In this document: piece by piece, positions 13,233 to 20,675 of the stretch
Layout of the letters: each line of letters starts with the position of its first letter
Position numbering within the stretch: the first letter of the stretch is position 1
NCBI GenBank assembly: GCA_902462295.1
Contig: CABQAZ010000023.1
Coordinates: 1 to 21,837 of the forward strand
DNA length: 21,837 bases
DNA from: an uncultured Clostridium sp.
Lineage (GTDB): Bacteria > Bacillota > Clostridia > TANB77 > CAG-508
Reading direction: 5' to 3'
Program-made: the position numbers and the translations under genes
The notes under the pieces: model-generated
The model's database searches: none
What the model saw: only the letters and a program-made list of their open reading frames with translations
What the model was told of the DNA's origin: nothing

Positions 13233-15026
13233 ATGAATAAAGAAAATGAAAAAATAGTAGATTTAAAAGAAATGCTAGACAAATCTGCTAAATGTTATGG
13301 AAATAAGACAATATATAAATTAGAAAATAAAGAGATATCTTATATAGAAATGCAAGAAATGGTTAATTTTTTAGGAACATCATTGTTAAAAATGGGGCTA
13401 AAAGATAAAAAAATCGCAATCATTTCAGAAAATAGATATGAATGGGAAATTGCTTATTTTGCAATTGTTTGTGGTACAGGAATTGTTGTACCACTTGATA
13501 AATCATTAACAGCCAAAGAAATAACAACTGTTTTAAAAAGATCAGAAGTAGAGGCAGTTTTTTGTTCAGAAAAATATGAGAAAATGATAGTAGAAGTAAA
13601 GAAAGATTTAGCAGATTTAAAATATATAATTTCTTTTGACAATCAAGGAGAAAGAGCATTTAGTACACTATTAGAAGAAGGAAAAATACTAATAGAGAAT
13701 GGAAATAATGAATTTATAAATGCAAAAATAGACAATGAAGCAACAGGATTTATAATGTTTACATCTGGAACAACTGAAAAATCTAAAGCTATAATGTTAT
13801 CACATAAAAATGTTTGTAGTGATTTAGTGAATGTTGGAAAAATATTTCCAATAAACTCAGAAGATATTGCTTTATCAGTATTACCTCTAAATCATGTTCT
13901 TGAAGGATTATTCTGTATGCTACTTACAATATATAAAGGAGCAATGAGGATATATTGTAAAGACATAGAGGATATCGTTGAAGATATAAATAAATATAAA
14001 ATATCATTTATGGGTGCTGTTCCAGCAATATATGAATATATGTACAAAAGAATTGACGAAATAAAAAGAGATAATGTAAAAATATTTATGAGTGGTGGAG
14101 CACAACTTGAAGCAAATATAGAGCAAAAATTTCAAGAAAAGGGAATAAATTTAGTACAGGGATATGGAATGACAGAAACATCGCCTGTTATAAGTATGAG
14201 TAATATAGAATTACATAAGTATGGAGCTGTTGGAAAAGCAATTCCTAATATTGAAATAAAAATTGTAAATAAAGATGAAAATGGAATTGGAGAAATTGCA
14301 GTCAAAGGTGAAAATATTTTTTTGGGATATTACCAAGATATAGAAAGTACAGAAAAAGTTTTAAAAGATGGATGGTTATATACAGGAGACTTAGCACAGA
14401 TAGATAATGAAGGATATATATTTCTTCGTGGTAGATTGAAAAATATGATAGTACTACCGAATGGAAAAAAAGTATTTCCAGAAGAATTAGAAATGCTAAT
14501 AAATAAAATTAATGGAGTAAAAGAATCATTAGTATTTGAACAGAAAATAGAGAATAAAGTTGGAATTTATGCAGAAATTGTATGTGAAGATTTAAAACTA
14601 AAACAAGAAATTCTAGAACAAATAAGAGAACTAAATAAAAAAATGCCACAATATAAAAACATAAAGAAAATTTATTTAACAAAAGGTGAGATTTTGAAAA
14701 CTGCAACAGGAAAAATAAAAAGAAAAGAAGAGATTAATAAAGTAATAGTATATAGCTCAAAACAAAATGAAACTACAACACAATTAGAAGAAAATGATAT
14801 CTTAGAAAGTATAAAAGAAATATTACATAAACAACTTGGAATTGAAAAAAAACAAATAACTACTGATACAAATATTTATGATTTAGGAGCAGATTCATTA
14901 GATAAAGTTGAAATTATACTTGCTATTGAGAAAAGATTTAATATTAAAATTTCAAAAGAAAGGTCAGCTAAAATAAAAAATGTAAAAGATATGATATTTG
15001 AGGTAAAAAATTCTGAAAATCCTTGA
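13233..15026 (+). CDS. Long-chain acyl-adenylating enzyme fused to an acyl carrier protein
   Basis: A 597-residue two-part protein. Residues 1-~505 are an ANL adenylating enzyme of the long-chain fatty-acid type: ATP loop TSGTTEKSK (177-185; the usual TSGTTGxPK is altered at G and P), SGGAQLE (287-293), YGMTETSP (311-318), YTGDL (383-387), FLRGRLKNMI (397-406) and catalytic lysine K494 in TATGKIKR. After a polar linker, residues ~523-593 form an acyl carrier domain with NIYDLGADSLDKVE, where S555 is the phosphopantetheine attachment site. The likely activity is ATP-driven activation of a fatty acid and loading onto its own carrier, giving an acyl-ACP for a partner such as the operon's GNAT protein. 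GGTGGAG precedes the ATG, 14 bases after the previous stop. Last core gene of the operon; no terminator follows. Confidence 0.9.
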   Translation: MNKENEKIVDLKEMLDKSAKCYGNKTIYKLENKEISYIEMQEMVNFLGTSLLKMGLKDKKIAIISENRYEWEIAYFAIVCGTGIVVPLDKSLTAKEITTVLKRSEVEAVFCSEKYEKMIVEVKKDLADLKYIISFDNQGERAFSTLLEEGKILIENGNNEFINAKIDNEATGFIMFTSGTTEKSKAIMLSHKNVCSDLVNVGKIFPINSEDIALSVLPLNHVLEGLFCMLLTIYKGAMRIYCKDIEDIVEDINKYKISFMGAVPAIYEYMYKRIDEIKRDNVKIFMSGGAQLEANIEQKFQEKGINLVQGYGMTETSPVISMSNIELHKYGAVGKAIPNIEIKIVNKDENGIGEIAVKGENIFLGYYQDIESTEKVLKDGWLYTGDLAQIDNEGYIFLRGRLKNMIVLPNGKKVFPEELEMLINKINGVKESLVFEQKIENKVGIYAEIVCEDLKLKQEILEQIRELNKKMPQYKNIKKIYLTKGEILKTATGKIKRKEEINKVIVYSSKQNETTTQLEENDILESIKEILHKQLGIEKKQITTDTNIYDLGADSLDKVEIILAIEKRFNIKISKERSAKIKNVKDMIFEVKNSENP

Positions 15027-15055
15027 CATTTTAATTAAAACATATAAAATATAAT
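15023..15055 (+). promoter_or_regulatory. Candidate promoter of the pilin-like genes, unusually wide spacing
   Basis: A perfect TTGACA (15023-15028) overlaps the stop codon of the preceding gene, and a perfect TATAAT (15050-15055) follows after 21 bases. That gap is wider than the standard 16-18. A TATAAA at 15043-15048 gives a spacing of only 14. If used, the 21-base version may need an activator, as Spo0A-dependent spoIIG does with a 22-base gap, but no Spo0A box is visible beside it. Confidence 0.45.
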
Positions 15056-15083
15056 AAGTATAAATGAAGGGAATGAATGCAAT

Positions 15084-15287
15084 ATGAAAGAAGAAAAAGG
15101 AGCTACAATATTAGAAATATTAATAACAACTGTAATTTCAATAATTATAGTAGGAATAATAATAGCAATGGTTTTTGTAAATCCGAAAAAATCAAAAGAT
15201 ATACAAAATAATTCAAATACACAGAATGTTCAGAACACACAAGAAGCTAATAATACACAAAATTCTGTGAATAATATAGATAACTAA
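15084..15287 (+). CDS. Small prepilin-like protein with Asn/Gln/Thr-rich tail
   Basis: A 67-residue protein with a type IV prepilin N-terminus: a short charged leader, then KGATILEILITTV, where cleavage would follow G7 and the glutamate falls at mature position 5 as in KGFTLIE-type prepilins. A continuous hydrophobic helix follows to about residue 32 (AMVFV), then NPKK and a low-complexity tail rich in N, Q, T and S. There is no folded pilin head domain, so it is too short to be a major pilin; a minor pseudopilin, a membrane-anchored linker or a remnant are possible. The ribosome binding site (AGGG at 15068-15071) is weak and 12 bases from the ATG. A prepilin-peptidase-like gene follows 13 bases later, which supports the prepilin reading. 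No secretion ATPase or pilus platform gene is present in the window. Confidence 0.65.
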   Translation: MKEEKGATILEILITTVISIIIVGIIIAMVFVNPKKSKDIQNNSNTQNVQNTQEANNTQNSVNNIDN

Positions 15288-15300
15288 AGAAGGTAGAAAA

Positions 15301-16056
15301 ATGAATATATTTTTATATGGAACATTATTTTTAATAGGAATTATAGTAGGATATTTTTTAGAAAATGAGATATATAGAATACCTAGAAATATAAGTATAA
15401 CGAAAAAATATGTATTACGTCTTGATTCAAGTAATAAATCAAAATTTTCAAAAAAAGCAGTAAAATTATTATATTTATTACTTGGAGGTGTATTATTTGT
15501 ACTTTTTGCTAAAGAATTTGAAATTTATACAAACAAATTTAATTTATCATCAATAATATTATATATATTTACAATTTTATATGTAGCAGTATTGACAGTA
15601 ATAGCAGGAATAGACAAAGAACATATAAAAATAGAAAAAAAAGTTATTTCAAGAGGAATATTACTATCTTTAATATACATTGTATATTTATATATAGTAG
15701 AAGCTACAAGTATATATGTTAATATAGTTTACTTAGGAATATATGTAATATTGTTAACAATAGATACATTTTTAGTTAGGAGATATGCAAAAGATAGTTA
15801 TGAGATTGGAATTTTAATGTTGTTTAATTTTATATTAATTTTTTCTGGAATGAAAATATATATGTATACAATGGTGATGGTATTAATAGAAATATTAGTT
15901 TCTCTTTTAATATCAAAAATAACACAAAAGAAAAATGGTAATAAGAAGATTAAACTTAACAGGATTCCAGTTGGATATTTTATAGGAGTTAGTAATATAA
16001 TTGTTTTTGTCATGATTGTATTTTTTAAAAACTACTATATAATTTTGAAAGGATGA
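15301..16056 (+). CDS. Degenerate prepilin-peptidase-like (A24) membrane protein
   Basis: A 251-residue polytopic membrane protein with about seven or eight helices. Several points recall type IV prepilin peptidases: the start LFLIGIIVGYFLENEIYRIPR resembles the family GSFLNVVIYRxP segment, AGIDKEHIKI (D105) sits where the first catalytic aspartate occurs in ALIDLxxxxIP, and the end NRIPVGYFIGV (220-230) resembles IPFGPFLALG. The second catalytic site, normally GxGDxK, is not intact; YAKDSYEIG with D165 is the only candidate. The cytoplasmic CxxC pairs of the methylating N-terminal domain are absent. It may be a diverged peptidase or a non-catalytic relative. The preceding gene encodes a prepilin-like peptide, so the two may work as a pair. 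Its stop region AAAGGATGA supplies the ribosome binding site for the next gene. Confidence 0.55.
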   Translation: MNIFLYGTLFLIGIIVGYFLENEIYRIPRNISITKKYVLRLDSSNKSKFSKKAVKLLYLLLGGVLFVLFAKEFEIYTNKFNLSSIILYIFTILYVAVLTVIAGIDKEHIKIEKKVISRGILLSLIYIVYLYIVEATSIYVNIVYLGIYVILLTIDTFLVRRYAKDSYEIGILMLFNFILIFSGMKIYMYTMVMVLIEILVSLLISKITQKKNGNKKIKLNRIPVGYFIGVSNIIVFVMIVFFKNYYIILKG

Positions 16057-16063
16057 AACTAAT

Positions 16064-16948
16064 ATGAAAATTGGAATAGACATAGGAGGAAGTCATATAG
16101 GAATAGGACTAGTTGATAATAATGGTTCTATTTTGTTAAAAGAAGAAAAATTCATAGTAGATAAAACAGACATAGAAAAACAGATAGAAGAATTTGTAAT
16201 AGAAAGTGTTACAAAAATAAAAAAAGAATATGAAATAGATAGTGTAGGCATAGCAATACCTGGAACAATATCTGAAAATAAAATAGTAAAAGCAGTAAAT
16301 CTAGGAATAGAAAATTATGATTTAGCTCAAAAACTAGAGGAAAATCTAAAAATCAGTGTAAAATTAAAAAATGATGCCAAATGTGCTACATTAGCAGAAC
16401 AAAAATATGGAGAATTAGCTCCATATCAAAATAGTGTTTTTTTATGTATAGGAACAGGAATAGGTGGAGCTGTAATTTATGATGGAAAAATGCTAGAACC
16501 TAAAGGTGTACCTGGATTTGAGTTTAGTCATACAATAATTCAAAAAAATGGTAACTTATGTAATTGTGGTAAAAGAGGTTGTTTTGAAACTTATGCAAGT
16601 TTAAAAAGATTTAAACAAAAAATAAAAGAAGAATTTAACTTAAGTAGTATGGGAGGAGAAACAATAAGAGAATTTATACGAAAGAATCCAGATAATGTAA
16701 CATTAAAATATATGTTAAATAACTATGTAGAAGATTTAAGTATAGGAATTTCAAATATTATTAATATATTTGAACCAGAAGCTATATGTATAGGTGGAAG
16801 TTTTGCAGAATATAAAGATATATTATATGAACCACTAAAAAATACATTAATAAATGGAAATTTGCTATTTAATAAAAGGTGTGATATAATAATAAAACTT
16901 GCAAAGTTAAAAAATGATGCGGGAATTATTGGAGCAACACTTATATAA
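16064..16948 (+). CDS. ROK-family sugar kinase (glucokinase-like)
   Basis: A 294-residue cytosolic kinase of the ROK family. The ATP-binding start GIDIGGSHIGIGLVD (4-18), catalytic aspartate D104 in KNDAKCATLAEQ, the second phosphate loop CIGTGIGGAVIYDG (128-141) and the zinc site H156 with C166, C168 and C173 (CNCGKRGC) are all present. ROK kinases phosphorylate glucose, N-acetylglucosamine, N-acetylmannosamine or related sugars; the neighbours give no sugar pathway, so glucokinase is the default rather than a proven call. The SHTII stretch replaces the EIGH-type motif surrounding the sugar- and zinc-binding residues, with S155-H156 in place, which could alter sugar choice. It follows the membrane protein by seven bases with its ribosome binding site inside that gene's end, and is closed by a strong terminator. 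Confidence 0.88.
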   Translation: MKIGIDIGGSHIGIGLVDNNGSILLKEEKFIVDKTDIEKQIEEFVIESVTKIKKEYEIDSVGIAIPGTISENKIVKAVNLGIENYDLAQKLEENLKISVKLKNDAKCATLAEQKYGELAPYQNSVFLCIGTGIGGAVIYDGKMLEPKGVPGFEFSHTIIQKNGNLCNCGKRGCFETYASLKRFKQKIKEEFNLSSMGGETIREFIRKNPDNVTLKYMLNNYVEDLSIGISNIINIFEPEAICIGGSFAEYKDILYEPLKNTLINGNLLFNKRCDIIIKLAKLKNDAGIIGATLI

Positions 16949-16958
16949 AAAAGAAAGA

Positions 16959-16994
16959 AACAGGTTGAAAAAATAATTCTTTTCAACCTGTTTT
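16959..16994 (+). terminator. Intrinsic terminator after the ROK kinase gene
   Basis: A perfect 13-bp stem pairs AACAGGTTGAAAA (16959-16971) with TTTTCAACCTGTT (16980-16992) around an eight-base loop, followed by TTTTATAT (16991-16998). It starts 11 bases after the stop codon. It is the first clear plus-strand terminator after the one at 2819-2860, so it probably ends the long transcript from about 4896. Confidence 0.9.
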
Positions 16995-17023
16995 ATATGC
17001 ATTAAGAAAGGAATACGGTAAAA

Positions 17024-18319
17024 ATGAAAAGAGTAAGTTTTTATACATTAGGATGTAAAGTAAATCAATATGAAACAAATGCAATGACACAAAAATTTAA
17101 AGAAGCCGGTTATGAAATTGTAGATATGAATAAAGATATATCAGATATTTGTGTAGTAAATACTTGTACAGTAACAAATATGTCTGATAGAAAATCAAGA
17201 CATTCATTAAGAAAAGTAAAAGAAAAAAATCCAAATGCAATAATTGTAGCTGTAGGATGTTATGCACAAGTTGCAAAAAATGATTTAGAAAATATGTCTG
17301 AGATTGATATAGTACTTGGAAATGAAGAAAAATCAAATATTGTGCAATATGTAGAAGAATTTATAAAAGATAAAAGTAAATTAATAGAAATACAAGATAT
17401 AGCTACAAAAAAAGAATTTGAAGACATGGGGCAAATTACATATACAGAAAAGACAAGAGCATTTATAAAAGTTCAAGATGGATGTAATCAATTTTGTTCT
17501 TACTGTATTATTCCATATGCAAGAGGAAGAGTTAGAAGTAGAAATCTAGAAAGTATAATTAAAGAAATAACACAAATTGCCAAAAACGGAATAAAAGAAG
17601 TTGTAATTACAGGAATTCATGTTGCATCATACGGAAAAGATTTTGGTAATGAAAATGGTTTAATAGAATTATTAGAAAAAATAAATGAAATAGATGGAAT
17701 CAAGAGGATTCGTTTAGGCTCACTTGAACCTAAAATAATTACTGAAGATTTTATGAAAAGACTAATAAAATTAGAAAAGATATGTCATCACTTTCATTTA
17801 TCTTTACAAAGTGGATGTGATGAAACATTAAAAAGAATGAACAGAAAATATACAACAGAAGAAGTACGAGAAATAATAAATAGATTAAGAAAATACTATA
17901 ATGATGTAATATTAACAACAGATATTATCGTTGGATTTCCAGGAGAAACAGAAAAAGAATTTGAAACTACATATCAATTTTTAAAAGAAATAAAATTATA
18001 TAAAATGCATGTATTTCCATATTCTCCAAGAAAAGGAACAAGAGCATCTGTAATGAAAGAACAAATTGATGGAAATATAAAAGAATTAAGAAGTAAGAAA
18101 TTAATTGAACTATCAAATGAAAATCAAAAAATGTATAATCAACAGCTTATTGGACAAGAAGTTGAAGTATTATTTGAAGATAAAGAAAATAAAAATGGAA
18201 TAACATATTATAAAGGACATACACAAAACTATATTTTAGTTAAATATAAAACAGATGAAAATTTAGAAAATACAATAAAGGTAGTTAAAATTTCAGATAT
18301 ATCTGAATTACCAATTTAA
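17024..18319 (+). CDS. mtaB: tRNA (N6-threonylcarbamoyladenosine37-C2)-methylthiotransferase
   Basis: MtaB adds a methylthio group to t6A37 of ANN-reading tRNAs, giving ms2t6A, using two iron-sulfur clusters and SAM. The 431-residue protein has the N-terminal UPF0004 domain with cluster cysteines C11 (YTLGCKVNQYE), C48 (VVNTCTV) and C79 (AVGCYAQ). The radical-SAM motif CNQFCSYC follows (C154, C158, C161) within the DGCNQFCSYCIIPYARG context, and a C-terminal TRAM domain lies at about 368-431. The GCKVNQYE start and the length favour MtaB over MiaB and over RimO. AAAGGAA lies 11 bases before the ATG. It begins 30 bases after the preceding terminator, and no clear promoter fits in that gap, so its transcription start is unclear. 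It leads an RNA-modification gene trio. Confidence 0.93.
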   Translation: MKRVSFYTLGCKVNQYETNAMTQKFKEAGYEIVDMNKDISDICVVNTCTVTNMSDRKSRHSLRKVKEKNPNAIIVAVGCYAQVAKNDLENMSEIDIVLGNEEKSNIVQYVEEFIKDKSKLIEIQDIATKKEFEDMGQITYTEKTRAFIKVQDGCNQFCSYCIIPYARGRVRSRNLESIIKEITQIAKNGIKEVVITGIHVASYGKDFGNENGLIELLEKINEIDGIKRIRLGSLEPKIITEDFMKRLIKLEKICHHFHLSLQSGCDETLKRMNRKYTTEEVREIINRLRKYYNDVILTTDIIVGFPGETEKEFETTYQFLKEIKLYKMHVFPYSPRKGTRASVMKEQIDGNIKELRSKKLIELSNENQKMYNQQLIGQEVEVLFEDKENKNGITYYKGHTQNYILVKYKTDENLENTIKVVKISDISELPI

Positions 18320-18349
18320 ATAAAATAATATAAAAAGGAGTTTTATTAA

Positions 18350-19579
18350 ATGAAAAAAGTAGAATTATTAGCACCAGCAGGTTCATATGAAAAAGCAAAA
18401 ATAGCATTTTTATACGGGGCAGATGCAGTGTATTGTGGGACATCATCACTATCATTAAGAACAAGAGCAGATATGCAAGATGATGATTTAGAAAAAACAG
18501 TAAAATATGCACACAGTATAGGAAAAAAAGTATATGTAACATTAAATATTTTTGCTTGGGACGAGAAATATGATGAAATTATAGAAATGGCAAAGAAACT
18601 TGAAGAATTAAAGCCAGATGGAATTATAGCAGCAGATGGAGGAGTAATAGAAGTATTAAAACAATATGCACCAAGTGTTGCAATAAATGTAAGTACACAA
18701 GCTAATATAGTAAGTTTACACGACTGCAATTTCTGGCGTAAAAATGGTGCAAAAAGAATGATAATGGCAAGAGAAATGAACAAAGAGCAGTTAAGATATA
18801 TTATGGAAAACAAACCTGAAGATATGGAAATTGAAATATTTATACATGGTGCAATATGTTTTGCATATTCTGGTAGATGTTTCTTAAGTGATTTTTTAAC
18901 ATGTAGAAGTGCTAATTTAGGAGATTGTGCACAGAGTTGCAGATGGTCATATAAATTATATGCAGAAGAAAGAAACAACCCAGGTGAATTTATGCCGATA
19001 GAGACAAATGAATATGGTACAAGTATATTTTCTTCAAAAGATTTATGTTTAATAAAAGAACTTCCTGAAATAATAGATATGGGAATAGATAGCTTAAAAA
19101 TAGAGGGACGTTTAAAAACAGAATATTATGTAGCAAGTATTGTAAATGTTTATAGAAATGCGATTGATGATTATATAAAAGACCCTAAAAATTATGATAC
19201 AGATAAGTATATGAAAGAGATTGAAAAAATAAAGACAAGAGAGTTAACAACATTTTATTTTAATGATAGAAAAAACAAAGACATTCAGGAATATGATGGA
19301 CATCAATATAATGAAAAATATGAATTTGGTGGAAAAGTTGTTGACTATGATGGTGAAAAGGCAATTATAAATATTCGTAACAGATTACAAGTTGGAGATA
19401 CTTTAGAAATATTAGTACCAAATCAACTAGAAGCAGTTGAATTTAAAATTGATACATTATGGGACTTTGATACTGATGAAGAAGTGGATGTGGTTAATCC
19501 AGGAGTTAAAGACCAAAAAGTAAAAATGATGTTACCAATCAAATGTCAAAAAGATTGGATTATTAGGAGAAAAAAATAA
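18350..19579 (+). CDS. U32-family protein, probable tRNA 5-hydroxyuridine synthesis protein (TrhP/YrrO-like)
   Basis: A 409-residue member of peptidase family U32. The N-terminal LLAPAGSYEKAKIAFLYGADAVYCG is typical, and EIFIHGAICFAYSGRCFLS (162-180) is the family signature. C170, C177, C193 and C233 are spaced like the iron-sulfur ligands reported for the RNA-hydroxylating U32 proteins. Although annotated as collagenases, family members TrhP (tRNA ho5U34) and RlhA (23S rRNA ho5C) modify RNA using prephenate; the length of about 410 residues fits TrhP/YrrO rather than the longer RlhA. Location between mtaB and rlmN, with a one-base overlap with rlmN, supports an RNA-modifying role. A secreted protease is unlikely because no signal peptide is present. 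AAAAGGAG precedes the ATG. Confidence 0.85.
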   Translation: MKKVELLAPAGSYEKAKIAFLYGADAVYCGTSSLSLRTRADMQDDDLEKTVKYAHSIGKKVYVTLNIFAWDEKYDEIIEMAKKLEELKPDGIIAADGGVIEVLKQYAPSVAINVSTQANIVSLHDCNFWRKNGAKRMIMAREMNKEQLRYIMENKPEDMEIEIFIHGAICFAYSGRCFLSDFLTCRSANLGDCAQSCRWSYKLYAEERNNPGEFMPIETNEYGTSIFSSKDLCLIKELPEIIDMGIDSLKIEGRLKTEYYVASIVNVYRNAIDDYIKDPKNYDTDKYMKEIEKIKTRELTTFYFNDRKNKDIQEYDGHQYNEKYEFGGKVVDYDGEKAIINIRNRLQVGDTLEILVPNQLEAVEFKIDTLWDFDTDEEVDVVNPGVKDQKVKMMLPIKCQKDWIIRRKK

Positions 19580-20598
19580 TGAAAAATATAAAAGATTATA
19601 ATTTGCCAGAATTAAAAGAAGAATTTGTACAAATGGGAGAAAAGCCTTTTAGAGCAGAGCAAGTATTCAAATGGTTATATGAAGCAAAAGTTACAAGCTT
19701 TGATGATATGACAAATTTATCACTAGAATTAAGAGAAAAATTAAAAAAAGAATATGAAATGCATAATTTTAGAATACTAAAAAAGCAAGAATCATCAGAT
19801 GGAACTAAAAAATATTTATTTGATGTTTTAGATGGAAATGCAATAGAAACAGTATTAATGAGCTATCATCATGGATATAGTATATGTGTATCATCACAAA
19901 TAGGGTGTAAGATGGGATGTAAGTTTTGTGCTTCAACAGGAATTAATTTTATCAGAAATTTAAGTTCAGGAGAAATAGTTGAACAGATTCTTGCAGTTGA
20001 AAGAGACAATGGAATACGAATTTCAAATGTAGTATTTATGGGGATTGGTGAACCATTAAATAATTATAATAATGTTGTGAATGCAATTAGAATAATAAAT
20101 AATCAAAAAGGAATAAATATAGGTGCAAGACATATAAGTGTTTCAACAAGTGGCTTAGTACCAGGAATTTACAGACTTGCTGACGAAAATATTCAATGTA
20201 CATTATCAATATCATTACATGCTACTAATAATGAAAAAAGAAGTAGTATGATGCCTGTAAACAATGCATTCCCAATAGAAGAATTAATACAAGCTTGTAA
20301 AGATTATATTGATAAAACAAATAGGAGAATATCATTTGAATATGCATTAGCAAAAGATAATAATGATAATTTGGAAGACGCTAAAGAACTAGTACATCTT
20401 TTAAAAGGAATGTTATGTCATGTTAATTTAATACCAATCAACAAAATTGAAAATGGAGCATATTCTAAAAGCTCAAATGAAAATATTATGAAATTTAGAG
20501 ATTATTTAAATGAACATGGAATCGTTGCAACTATTAGACGTGAATTGGGTTCAGATATTGATGCGGCATGTGGACAGTTGAGAAGAAAAAATTTGTAA
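19579..20598 (+). CDS. rlmN: Dual-specificity 23S rRNA/tRNA adenine-C2 methyltransferase RlmN
   Basis: RlmN methylates C2 of A2503 in 23S rRNA and of A37 in some tRNAs by a radical-SAM mechanism. The 339-residue protein is of normal length. It has the N-terminal helical RNA-binding domain (GEKPFRAEQVFKWLY, 20-34), the CxxxCxxC cluster at C110, C114 and C117 (CKMGCKFC), GIGEPLNNYN, the SLHATNNEKRS stretch, and the C-terminal methyl-carrying cysteine C331 in AACGQLRR. Its ATG shares one base with the U32 stop (TAATG), with GGAGA eight bases upstream. RlmN rather than the antibiotic-resistance paralogue Cfr is indicated by chromosomal housekeeping context and a continuous match to RlmN motifs. 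In many Firmicutes rlmN lies directly before prpC-prkC, as here. Confidence 0.96.
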   Translation: MKNIKDYNLPELKEEFVQMGEKPFRAEQVFKWLYEAKVTSFDDMTNLSLELREKLKKEYEMHNFRILKKQESSDGTKKYLFDVLDGNAIETVLMSYHHGYSICVSSQIGCKMGCKFCASTGINFIRNLSSGEIVEQILAVERDNGIRISNVVFMGIGEPLNNYNNVVNAIRIINNQKGINIGARHISVSTSGLVPGIYRLADENIQCTLSISLHATNNEKRSSMMPVNNAFPIEELIQACKDYIDKTNRRISFEYALAKDNNDNLEDAKELVHLLKGMLCHVNLIPINKIENGAYSKSSNENIMKFRDYLNEHGIVATIRRELGSDIDAACGQLRRKNL

Positions 20599-20618
20599 TA
20601 ATAAAAATGGACAAATGA

Positions 20619-20647
20619 TTGAAAAATATAATAAAGTATGATATAAC
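20619..20647 (+). promoter_or_regulatory. Sigma-A-type promoter of prpC-prkC
   Basis: TTGAAA (20619-20624), a 17-base spacer and TATAAC (20642-20647), with TG at 20639-20640 forming an extended -10. It lies in the 77-base gap between rlmN and prpC, so the signalling genes can be transcribed apart from the RNA-modification operon. The expected start is near 20654. Confidence 0.7.
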
Positions 20648-20675
20648 ATAAAAAAGAAAGATACGAGGTGAAATA

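Noticed and set aside
18346..18978. A 210-codon open frame on the minus strand
   Set aside because: It lies wholly opposite the U32 gene, which has full family motifs, and its translation is Ser/Ile/Phe-rich with no recognisable motif. It is a shadow of the A-rich codons on the coding strand.
19579..20598. Possible Cfr-type antibiotic-resistance methyltransferase
   Set aside because: Length, the AACGQLRR ending and the position before prpC-prkC all fit housekeeping RlmN.
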